Source: Nemopilema nomurai
Taxonomy: Eukaryota; Cnidaria; Scyphozoa; Rhizostomeae; Rhizostomatidae
Length of the DNA: 64,000 nt
Assembly: GCA_003864495.1 (NCBI GenBank)
Contig: ML133436.1
Location: forward strand, 2,178,004-2,242,003
Reading direction: 5' to 3'
Both the position numbers and the translations under genes were made by a program. Each line of letters begins with the position of its first letter. Position 1 is the stretch's first letter. Below are positions 30,001 to 40,716 of this stretch, piece by piece. The notes beneath the pieces are model-generated. The model did no database searches, was not told the DNA's origin, and saw only the letters and a program-made list of their open reading frames with translations.

Positions 30001-33000
30001 TTCACAAAAATATTCACTATTTGACCAAGTTGCATTCACTAATCAAAGTATAACCTTTGCATTTTCAATGTATTAAAAGGATTAAATTTAAAGCATTAAA
30101 GTGAGTGTTCTGCTGAGCTTTTTTAATCCAGAAGAAGAAGCCAGACTTGTTCCCAATTTCAACTGACCCAGCTTTTTAGTTGGTGCCATTCTCATATTAG
30201 GTTTGAAACAGTTTTTTACTGCAATGAATGCTTAGAGACTTTATAATTTTGTGAGCAGATTATGTTAGATCCTTTCTGGCTTCATACGTTCTTGATGTCA
30301 GACTTGCAGAAGGTATAAAAAACAACTGTTCCCTGTTCATGGTTAATGTTTTTGCATAGTTCATATTTGCAAAACATTAAAAAGGTCCAACAACAACAAA
30401 GTTACGATATTTTATTGGAAACTTTCTCCAGCCCCAATGAATTAGAAGCTCTTCGAAAAATTTTATGCAAACTTTCAGAACAACAATTGTACACAGCACA
30501 TTTACATAACGGAAAAATTCTGCTTGAGTGCAACTCTTGGCTGCTCATATAATTCCCGTCATTTGGCGCTGTCGCATGTTGCAAATACACTACCGTTCAA
30601 GAAGTCTTGGGACAATTCGAAGTTTCGAATCTTCTGGCGAAAGAAAACAATTTAAGGCGATCAAAAAATGTATCTTTTGAAACACTCCTATTATCCTTTA
30701 AAATGGTCTAAATAATGCAGTAAAAGTATCAACAAGTTGCAACATTTCAGCTCTTTTTATTCATTACAATTTATTATCAGAATTTGAAACCTCTGCGCTC
30801 TGACCTTCTGGCAAATTAGTCGAGATGTATCCTGTTTCTTATCTCTCAATAAAGACCTTTCATGTCTTGGCGTCTGGAACTTCTTCGGTCTGCCAACCCT
30901 TGTCAAATCTTTCACGGTGCTAAATTTAAAGAACTTTTTGCATACAGCGAAAGCTGCATTCTTTGAGCAGCCCACAATTGATGCAGTGTCTTGGCAGCTT
31001 TTACCATTATTTTTATAAAAGATAATTTTCAGACGCTTCTTGTATGATATTTCACGACGTTTGATAACCTCCATGTTCATGTTTTTGGCCTTGAAAAATT
31101 TTACGGTTAATCTTTTTCGAATAGTGTGGCAAAATTGAAATACTCCGAAATATGAACAATGTCTTATAAAAGTTTCATGGAAATAGCCGGTTGTCGTACT
31201 TAATAAGAGAGGATCAAATCCATGTTTTTAAAGCTTTTATCATAAGCGTCTTTCGAAATTTCGAATTGTCCCAAGACTTTTTAAACTGAATGATTCAAGC
31301 ATCTTTTTATATTACTACTAGCCTAAAGTTTACGGTGGAATTAGTGTTTTTTATTTAGTGTTTACTGTGAATTAGTAAAAAAAGTCGTATTTTAGTGTTT
31401 CTCCTGTTTTTGTCGGTGTACCCTTAACGCTAAATTTAACATTGTGTTTTGCAGATCCTGATAGCATGAATACAAAGGAAGAACCGACGAGAAAGGCGAG
31501 ACTCAAACATTCCTCATAATCAGAATCTGTTGTTATCATCATCATCATCATCTCGATTAGCATATTAGTCTTCCAGTGAGCTCATTTATGATGAATATTT
31601 CTAAGGACTCAAATTATTTTATACTCTTTTGGAAGTGCTAATGTTTATGTGTATGTTTTCAGATATATATTTGCATGTTTGTCGTGGACGTTTTCAAGGA
31701 TTTGAGGATATCATTAGAGCTCTCTTTAGAAAGTATTGATAGTATTGTATTGAAAAAGATTATTAGTGTTAAAAGTACGTTTTAACAGGCAGTCACTCTC
31801 ATTTCAGTTAGAACCAATCATTCTTTGTTTCAACATAATCTCATTAACCGCTTTCAGGGTGAGAAATACTTGTATGAAGAGGACTGGGGCGAGCAGAAGA
31901 TTGGATTGTTTCAATCAACAATTGTTGTTGTTGACGTTTGGACGGATAAAGTTTGTGTTGTGGATGACATTCCGAAGCACATTGCAGCTGGGCAGGTATA
32001 TTCACTGGCTAAAAAGAAGTTCCATGATGATTATGCTGTGCATTTTTATTAAGGGAGCAACAATGCAATATTCAGGAAGTATTATCAGCTGCCTTTGCAA
32101 CAGTAATGACTTGGAGTATCACCAAATATTAAGATTTTTAAGAAATTTCTTCACAAAATTATTTTTGATGTGCTTTTCTCCATTTCCCGAATTTGTAGCC
32201 AACATGGGGTCCATTGTATGGGGAGAATCAATCACTCATTTTTACTGGATGGTGGAAGGAGCCATTTAAGCTTGGCCTTGTTTACTGTGAAAATCGACGG
32301 TATTTTTAATCCATTTCACGTCTAATTTGTTTTATTCTATACATTACACGATGCTTGTCTTTTCAATTTTTGCTTTCAACTTCTTTCGTAAGAACCAACA
32401 TCAAATTGACCTGGTACATCTTTAAACTCGCTTCACATGCATAAAAAGTTGGTGGACAATTCACTTACGTGTGATATGTTGTCTGATGATTCAAGAGATT
32501 GGACTGACAGCATAGACAACGGCAACAGCAGATGCAGTAAAAAGTTCTTAATCGATCATTTTTAACCAATTTCTGTTTTGCTGTTTGTACAATCTGAGGT
32601 TCTTATCGTGGTCGAATAGTCTTCAGATTTCATTCCTTTATTCAAGATTGTAAATTTCTCCATCCGTGTACGCCAGCTTTTGCTTTATTTTAGAAGTGCC
32701 ATATTTCAAGCAAAGTTTAATGGCTCTGAGTGGAAGTGCAGTAAGTAACCTTTTGCGATGTTTTTTTATACTATTATTCATTACTAAAAACCTCCTAACA
32801 CCTCTTCTAAAATATACGCTAACATTGTACAAAATACTTGGTTAGAACAGTAAAGATGCCTTTTAAGCAGTATACATTGTGTGAATGATTGTTATCCAGA
32901 AATGGTAAGACTAGAATTTAGCTTGTGTTTAAGGTCAAGAGTAAGGTTTATTTTTTATGTCAAAGGACAAAGTTGCTTATTAAGGTAAAAGGACAAGGTT

Positions 33001-36000
33001 GACTTTTTAAGTCAAAGGACAAAGTTGCTTATTAAGATCAAAGGACAAGGTTGATTTTATGGTCAAATGACAAGGTTGCTTATTAAGGTCAAAGGACAAC
33101 GCTGATTTTATGGTCAAAGGACAAGGTTGATTTTTCAGGTCAACTCAGTGCAGATCATTGTGCAGCCTATTCACCGTGCATGTCGCCAAATGGCTCTAAG
33201 CTGGTAAGTGATGTCATCTGCGACTCAACTTATTTCTCTTCAAGATATGCATAGCTGCTTCGTCTAATTGATTGTTCGAGATGGCAACAATGCTCCAACT
33301 TTTTTTCAGGTTTTTCTCGAACGAGACGAAGGTGGGCCACATCGAGGCTGTGAAAGGCTGATGATGGTAACTATTTATATTTCCTCTAAGAATCTTTTAT
33401 AGTTGTGAAATACTCCCATATGTAAGTTGTGACATAAGTTTGTGATTTTGGCATATTTTGTTTCTCTGTATTGATAGTTTCTTCAACTTCCGTAATTATT
33501 TGTTTACTGGCACGCCTTTTCATCGTGGTAAGTTTTAAACTGGAATAATACCTAAAGTTGGTATTGAGGTATTAGGTTGTCTGCAAGGTGAATTTGTCTA
33601 TTCTTCCTTGATGAAAAATTTTATAAGAATGGTATTTATTGACGAAATGTTCAATCTTTTCCAGTGTGATTTCAAAGATGGAGCAACAGTCAGCACAGCG
33701 TATGATATTGTGCAAACAGCTTCAGGTTGCCATACCTTTCATTTCCTTTTCTTACTTATCCTATTTGACTAATCTTTTAACTAATTGATTCCTTTTCAAT
33801 TTCTTTTAACACTGCCTTTTCGTATTCCGCTTTTTATATTCAAGTTTTTGTTCCGTTTTTCAATTCTCTTTCCTTCAATTAATATGCAGTTTTTTTAGTA
33901 AAAGACCACGACAAGTTTGAAGAAAATATGTATTCATCCTTTTTAATGCTGTTTTCGATTTTCCTAGTATATGGATAAAGCTCTATTTACCCTATCAAAT
34001 ATTTTAATACTGGAACTCGGATTCTAGATTCAAGCATTCCACTGTATTCTCATTCTTTAAATCCGAATTGCTGGGTAAATGAAGATGTTGTCATCTTACA
34101 AACAGCTTTCTATGCAAATCAGGTATTTGGCTTGTCTTCAAAAGTTTATGCATTTGGGTGGCTTGTTAGTAAATAAGGGGAGATATGTTATAGTTGCTAC
34201 GCTGTTACCATGATAAATTTACCACCATTTTCTCAGAATTAAAGTTTTAATGCCTTTCTGTTTTGGCGTTGCATTTCGCCTGATTAACGTCAAATTTAAT
34301 TAGCGTTGCTCAGGGGCTCTCTTTGAAATTAAATCTTTAACAAATTGCTGCTGGTACTTCTATCATTAGATCATTTTTTTATTGCTCATATTTTGCTTGC
34401 TTCTAGATTCTGGTAATGCTGGATTTATCTTCCTCGAAGCTGCATCAAATTACATTTAAAGGTACCTACATTTCTGTTACTTTATCTTTACGTTTGAGCC
34501 ATTGCAAAACACAAGCCAAGTATTGGTACATTCTTTTGCGTACTACTTTCCAATTTTCAGATGGATGCTGGTCGTTGTTGGATACAAAGGAACATTATAT
34601 TCTGGCCTGTTATTCATCGCCCGTGGTTTGCAAGGAATTGGTAACTCAACTATGTATTATTTTATCCTTCTAAATAAAATTGGTTTTTACCACAACACTT
34701 GCTTTCATTTTTAAAAGCAAAGATTTTTCAAGCATTAATAGTCATTAATTTATCAAAATTACAACTTCTTTGTGTATTTATGTATTTTTGAAGATAGTTT
34801 GAATCATTTTCGAAGGATTATTGAATAATGCAGGCATAACAGCAGCTGTGTTATTTGATTTTCAACTTGCTATATGATGATTTGATGTATTTGTGACATG
34901 TTTTTCTTATAAATAATACCTTACGCCTTGTTTAAATGATCTGAGCAACTGCGATAATTTCAACATTAGATAAAATGGTGTAAATGTGGCATGCACAATT
35001 TTGTACTTAGTTTTTGGATTCAAAAGCTTCTAGATAATCATCGATGTAAAATGTTGCACAAACCTTTTAGGTTGTTGGAAAGGTTGTGTCAGCTGGCAAA
35101 GTTGTATGGGTTCACATTCAAAGTGGTAATAGTATAAAATAATTATTTTTGAAGCAACAGAACTTAGAGTTAGGATTGACTTTAGAAAAACTTGGATGGG
35201 ATACCGAGTTTCCTGGTTTTTTTATATACTTCCTCATTTCTTTCGTTTTGATGCCTGATTAAACGACTAATGGGTTTGATGAGACCTAGATTATTATCTG
35301 CCTGAAACAATTACTAATAGTTGGATCAAATATAGAATAATCTTCGTAATCGGAGTTTCCTACCTGTTCGGTTGATATTTCATTTAAGGGCTATTATGTT
35401 TTGAAGATTTAGATGCCTATATTCAACCCATTTTCTTCCTTCATTTAAGACTTTAAATCTGCACTGGTTAAAGACAATAATTCCTGATTTTAGAAATCTC
35501 CCAGCCAAGCAGATTTTTGAGTCAACACGTGAAGTGGGAGAAATTCGCTCTTGACTTCAACGATGGATCTCAAGGTACTTCAATTGCTTCTAGTTTGTAG
35601 GTTTCAGTGATCACACCAACATTTATCTATCAGATGCAAGTACGATTATTGCCATATCTGCTTAAACCTTTTAAGTTATCAGTTCCAACTCAAAACATAT
35701 CTTCTATTTTCCTCTCTAAGAGCACATCTACTTACTAGTATCAAGGCTGTTTTAAGTTTATTTAATGTCTTTTCTGGCAATTCACGTCACAATTCCCCTA
35801 CTACGTGCCAATAGCCTTAATACTAGGCCACCATCTTCTGTGAAAGTTCTTACTCCAATAACAACCCCGTCAAAGTTTTATTCATAGAGTTGATTGAAGT
35901 AAGTATGCAAAAGTCATGTTTTCTTGCAATTATGTGATTGGTTTTCACAGAAGAAGGTCTCGATTTTTATCAATCTAAAGGTTCGTTGTTTCCATAAATC

Positions 36001-39000
36001 TTAACTTGCTCCAAGTTGTGCTTATTGTACTAATATACATGGCATTTTAATAGAATCGAATGGTGATCTTTTTAGTCTACAGAATGGAGTCGATTCTAGT
36101 CTGTCCATCAAATTCATCATCTCAATGCAGATCACCGCTAATCGTATGGCCTCATGGTATTGTACTTTTAGTTCATCTAACTGATTTATTTTCTTATGAT
36201 TGTATGCAAGTGTGCTTTTGCAGTTCTTATAAAAGCAACTTACTCATTCTACTATTAACAGCTTTGGACTATCGACGTACTTACCCTTTGTTGTCAATGG
36301 ATCACCACTGACCCTAGGCAGATATCTGTTGAGTACTCAGCTGATAATTCAATACGACGAGATTGCCCTTTAAGATCAGCTGATCTTCAAAGAAAAGCAA
36401 TGGATTTACAGAAGCTAATTGGCATCACTAAATAGCTTTAGCTTTTAAGTACTTTAAGATTGAGAGTTTATTTTTCACAACCGAGTTAAAGTTTTCGATT
36501 TTCATTTCCAGGACATAGCAATGAAAATAATTGGACTTAAATAACCCATTTATTACTCATTCCATTCTGTTTGCTTCATATAGGCAAAACAAAGCTGACT
36601 ACAACTGTTTTAATTGACGAAGCTTAGAAGGGGAATTTTGCACTATCTATAGATGTTACCTTGCTTAAGTTATCATTACATTCCTTATTGATCTGATATT
36701 TTAATGGACTTCAATCATTATTGATTCTTGTTTTTCTCTTGTTCAAGGTGGACCACATTCGTCTGCAGTTGCGTCTTACAACAGTTACCCATACCTGTTT
36801 GCATATCTAGGTTTCGCCGTTCTTCTTGGTAATCCTTTATTCTAAGAATTCTTTTGCCATGTGTTCCTACTGCTACACCACGCCACGCTCCACCACGAGA
36901 TTTCTTTAAAGAGTTTTTCAAGTGTGACGTCACCAGAAACCTAACTTTAGAACTTTAGCCAGATAAAATAACATAAAAAATCATCATGAAATACTTCCAA
37001 GGTTGCAAAATCAGCTGAATATATCTAAAATTGGTTGAGATATGGCCAATGAAAGATTTGAAAGTTGCTAACGAATCACTGTTATTTTGGCTCTGCTCGT
37101 GAAGTTGTGGTGGGGAGAACGCCAATACACATGTGGCTATATCTGGGGCAATTTGTAACACAATTGACTTATTTTGCCAGTTTAGAGGTATTTCATGATG
37201 CTCTTTCAGTTGATGGGATTCAAAATGAAAAATTTTTAAAATAGATTTTTGTAGACTTAGGTAATCACTTTTAAACTCTATAACAAAAGTGGACGGTTAA
37301 ATCTCTCCTCGAGAATTTATCAATGTTTGCAATCTTATGTGAGACTTCCGATATTGTCTTTTAAAGGTTAATAAAATTTTGAGAAATTCCATGAAATTAC
37401 CAATCTTTATCGATTATTTATCCCTGTCAGTGAATTACCGAGGATCTACGGGAGCTGGAGAGAAGTCATTGAGGGGATTACTGGGCAAAGTGGGTTCTCA
37501 GGATGTTGAAGATGTTCAGGTATTCATCATCGTACATTGCTGCTTCTTCAGATTGCTCCAAAGCTGATTTGCTGCTAAGTTGCTTGTACGCTTCTTTCTG
37601 TACCATGTTTCTCTTTCTACCTCTGCGTAGGCCTTTGCTGAGGCTGCGATTCAAACCGGACGGTTCCATGCTGACCAGATATTTGCCTTCGGAGGCTCCC
37701 ATGGCGGCTTTTTAGGCTGCCATCTTGTTTCGAAGTACCCCGTGAGTTTTTCTTTATTATACTCGACAAGTCCAAGATATTATCGACATCTACTTTTGCT
37801 ATTAAAGAGTAACCTGATTGCAAAAAGTATAAATCATCCATACTTGTGTTTCAGGACTTTTACAGAGCATGCTCTTTAAGAAACCCAGTCATTAATATTG
37901 CAGGTGTGAACCTTCAACCTCGTTCCTCGCTTTGATCTATCTTCTTGGCTTGCTAATGTTCCTTTTAAAAAACCTTTTTCCGTTACCTAACAAGTCACCT
38001 AACGTTTGTTTGATAAACCTTTCTTATTGCACTTATTTTCATATTTAAAGCTATGGTGGAGACAACTGACATTCCAGACTGGTTTGTAGCTTTTGGTCAA
38101 ATTGGTACTTAGTTCCTCTTGTAGTTTTATGGAGTCTGTTTTGAGCACTTTCATTCGTAACAAGTGCACTTTTCGGTGTTTTACTATCATCAACTCATTT
38201 TAAAACTAGATTTTCGTTTTGGACACACCACAAACTGATACTGATATGACATTTTATTTAAATTTCCAATTATGAATAATTATATGCGATGATAATTCTG
38301 ATGTGCATAAAGGTGATTTAAAAATTCATTTTCATTTTACTGTAGGTGCTACGTCGAAAGTGGATTGAAGTACTCTCAAGATGTCTTGCCAACCCCGGAG
38401 CGGTATAGCTCGATGCTTGCTAAATCTCCAATTGTAAATGCCGAAAAAGTAAGCTAATTCACTTTTTTTCATTTATCAGCCCGCTTTTCTGACGTTGCTT
38501 TCAATTTTTAAGTTCTTATATTATCGTTTTCCTCTTTTTTATCTGCCATTTTTAGATTAAATGTCCTGTCCAACTTCTTATTGGCGGAAAAGATTTAAGA
38601 GTGCCACCCCAACAGGGAAGAAGTCTGTATCGTGCGCTAAAAGCGATGAAAAAAGTTGTAAAGTGAGTCCTTTTCAAATTATTCTTCTTTATATTGTTCT
38701 TCTTCATATTATTATCGCTTAAAAATACCGTAAAGCTTGATAAACTTTCTTCATTATAAACTGTATTTTGGTGTTGTATTTTTTTAACCTAGCTTCCAAA
38801 GTGAATTTTAGATACTGGGAATACTGAGAAGCTTTATGCTTATAAAGCAGTGATCTTGCCCTTCCTCTCAATGTGACCTCGTAATCCCTTATGCCTGGAA
38901 CTTCGGAGAACTGGCGACTCTTCTCACTCTGGGTGAAAGTCATGCCAGGGACACGAACCACGCACCCTTGAGTCCGTAGTCCGCACCTCTAGCCACTACG

Positions 39001-40297
39001 TCATCCTGACACTAATGCAACTAGCTGCGTTATTTTACTGTCATCTGCGCGGGTGAAATGCTCTTTTGACTTTAGTACGAAGATCTGCCGGAGTGCCATA
39101 TTGTATGCTCAGTAATGTTGTCTAGAATCACAATGTGTTTCTGTTGATGTTTGGCACCTTCAAAACTTAGGTACCTGTAACAAGCAAGTGTTTCCCGAGT
39201 GCTTTAAAATTAATCTGTAGACTTGAGGCTTCGTCGTCCATTTTTAAGGAAGATCATTCTTTCAAATAATGGCTTACTTGAAAATATAATTTTCCTCCCG
39301 AGTAAGCACATTTGGGCAGTTATTTCGTATTTTGCTTTTTAAAAGCTTCATGTGGGTGCAATAAGAAATTAAGATCAAATCTGTCAACCTTATACTAGTT
39401 TCAAGGAAAGGCGGAAAACACAGACATCAGCCTCAAGAATAGTCGCCCTTTTATTGATACAGGCTATCTACAATAAGCACTTTTTCACTGTTAACTCTAT
39501 TTCTGTATCAGATTTTTTCGGATCATTAGGTCCACACATTTCCTTTTGTTTTTTAAACCAGCTGAATTTGTTGGTGTTTTTATGATTGTGGTTCATGTAA
39601 AACCATTTACATCCTAGCCTCTTTACCACAATATTTTCATTTTCTAATAGCAAACGAAAGTAACAGCACCATCTTTCAATAACAAGCTTGTCTACTTCAT
39701 TGATTTGTCAACGTCTTTCGCCTTTTGAACCTTGAACTAGAAAATGATTTTATAGGATTAAGCTGTTAAAATGTAAGTTTGTAAAAGACATCTTTTGGTC
39801 AAATTATAACTGTCCTATAATAGTTGGTCTTTTTATGAAATAGCCAAGTGATAAGAAACCAAAGCCAGGTTTTATAAATGAACCATCCTGAAGTTGTATA
39901 CTCGTAGGTCTCATTTTCAATCAGTCTCGTTTAACATTTCATTAATTTTGGTTTCAAATGGCCCACTTGATTTACTTATTGACTTGGCTATTAATCTATG
40001 GTTTAGCTATGGGTTTGTGATTTTGTTTTTGATTTTTCATCCGGCTATTGATTTGTGATTGGGCTTTTGATTTAATTATTAATTCGCGATTTTTTAATTT
40101 GTGATTCGATTATTAATTCGTGAGTTGGTCATTGATTTCTTATTTGCTTGTTAATTTCTTATTTGGCCATTTATTTTCACTATAGAATGCACTGGTACCC
40201 AGAAGACTCGCATCCCCTCGACCAAGTGGAAACAGAAGGCGACGTCTTTGTTAATGTGGTAAAGTGGTTTTTCATATGGCTACCAAGGAATTCTTGA
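27048..40297 (+). CDS. APEH: Acylaminoacyl-peptide hydrolase (acyl-peptide-releasing enzyme)
   Basis: Cytosolic serine peptidase of the prolyl-oligopeptidase clan (S9C): an N-terminal beta-propeller plus a C-terminal alpha/beta-hydrolase that removes N-acylated residues from peptides. Exons: 27048-27113, about 27672-27820, 27981-28234, 28469-28556, 29209-29284, 29412-29513, 31455-31495, 31858-31995, 32199-32299, 32694-32740, 33139-33203, 33310-33366, 33665-33725, 34028-34122, 34407-34461, 34561-34640, 35071-35125, 35494-35574, 36076-36156, 36748-36828, 37431-37519, 37631-37741, 37855-37903, 38051-38081, 38346-38448, 38556-38662 and 40186-40297. From 27981 on every phase closes; the first two joins do not. 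Landmarks are YEEDWGEQ, FTGWWKEPFKLG, WPHGGPHSS, VNYRGSTGAG, the nucleophile Ser in FAFGGSHGGFLG, RNPVINIA, Asp in GGKDLRVPPQQG and His in YPEDSHPLDQVE, so the triad is intact. Exon 31455-31495 needs a GC donor. Confidence 0.94.
30588..31293 (-). mobile_element. Internally deleted Tc1-like transposon in an APEH intron
   Basis: The left terminus CACTACCGTTCAAGAAGTC, preceded by TA, and the right terminus are inverted repeats. They share GAAGTCTTGGGACAATTCGAA on the left, matching the complement of TTCGAATTGTCCCAAGACTT on the right. The outermost bases of the right end have decayed (no TA). The element is about 706 bp against about 1.6 kb for a full Tc1-type element. Confidence 0.85.
30757..31080 (-). 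pseudogene. Tc1-like transposase remnant (DNA-binding N-terminus only)
   Basis: A 107-codon frame has the helix-turn-helix layout of Tc1 transposases: a first helix region (YKKRLKIIFYKNNGKSCQDT, then ASIVGCSKNAAFAV) and the GRP hook (RVGRPKKF) leading to a second domain (TPRHERSLLRDKKQD). The DDE/DDD catalytic half is absent, and the frame ends a few residues after LICQKVRAQRFQ. The product could bind the element ends at most; it cannot catalyse transposition. It lies antisense to APEH. Confidence 0.8.
32934..33138. repeat. 26-bp minisatellite abutting an APEH splice acceptor
   Basis: About eight imperfect units of 25-26 bp begin GTCAAAGGACAA. They alternate between two types, one ending GTTGCTTATTAAG and one ending GTTGATTTTATG or similar, giving a period of about 52 bp. 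The last unit ends GATTTTTCAG, which is the 3' splice site of the exon starting at 33139. That exon itself begins GTCAAC, like a repeat unit. Confidence 0.85.
36829..37430. other. APEH intron, no further gene recognised
   Basis: Two minus-strand frames of about 70 codons lie here without family motifs. The stretch near 36925-37180 (starting around GTGACGTCACC) has the look of a decayed interspersed repeat, but I could not define its ends. Confidence 0.3.
38800..39010 (-). mobile_element. tRNA-derived SINE in the last APEH intron
   Basis: On the minus strand the sequence starts near 39010 with GTCAGGATGACGTAGTGGC. It contains an A-box-like TGGCTAGAGGTG (38984-38995) and a B box GGTTCGTGTCC (38949-38959) at tRNA-like spacing, followed by a non-tRNA body down to about 38800. 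This promoter arrangement is that of RNA polymerase III SINEs. The 3' end and target-site duplication are not clear. Confidence 0.7.
39965..40178. repeat. Degenerate AT-rich tandem motif before the last APEH exon
   Basis: A motif like GGCTATTGATTTGTGATT recurs imperfectly every 15-25 bp up to the acceptor of the terminal exon at 40186. The copies are too divergent to fix a unit length by eye. Confidence 0.5.
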
Positions 40298-40716
40298 TGT
40301 AGTGAAAGGTATAGAAAGGTCTTTTCTAGGATGACTTTAATTTGGTGATTCATTATGAAATAGTAATCGAAAAGTCAATAGCATTTCTTACATTACGGAG
40401 AGTTCATGGATACCTTGATCTTAGGTCCCAAATTTTCAAAGTTTTCTGTTCTGTGCTATTCATTCGAAAGAAAATAACGGCAAATTGTATGCCATCCTAA
40501 CGCGCAAATGTAACGTCTAACGCTTTCAATTCTTTCGATTTACCCGAAAACTAGATTTGATCTGGTCATAACATAAACCCTTTTAAATCCCCATGTTGCG
40601 GATAATATCTACTGCCAACTGATATCAAAATTCCCCGTACTGAGCTAAAGCTCCTCAAGGAAACTAATTTCGTCTTTACAACCATTTGGTAGTACTACTA
40701 AAATATGGGTTGAACA
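40298..40716. other. Unique DNA between APEH and the satellite
   Basis: About 420 bp of unique sequence without AATAAA or ATTAAA; the nearest variant signal is CATAAA at 40572. A perfect 10-bp palindrome, GTAGTACTAC, lies just before the array edge (near 40690). Confidence 0.6.

Noticed and set aside
32423..32560. Segment encoding CDMLSDDSRD, similar to a part of vertebrate APEH
   Set aside because: It has no acceptor in the right phase, while the exon at 32694-32740 (SAIFQAKFNGSEWKC) fits both neighbours; judged coincidental.
38941..39010. Possible minus-strand tRNA gene
   Set aside because: A and B boxes are present, but a cloverleaf with proper acceptor and anticodon arms is not evident and a SINE body follows.
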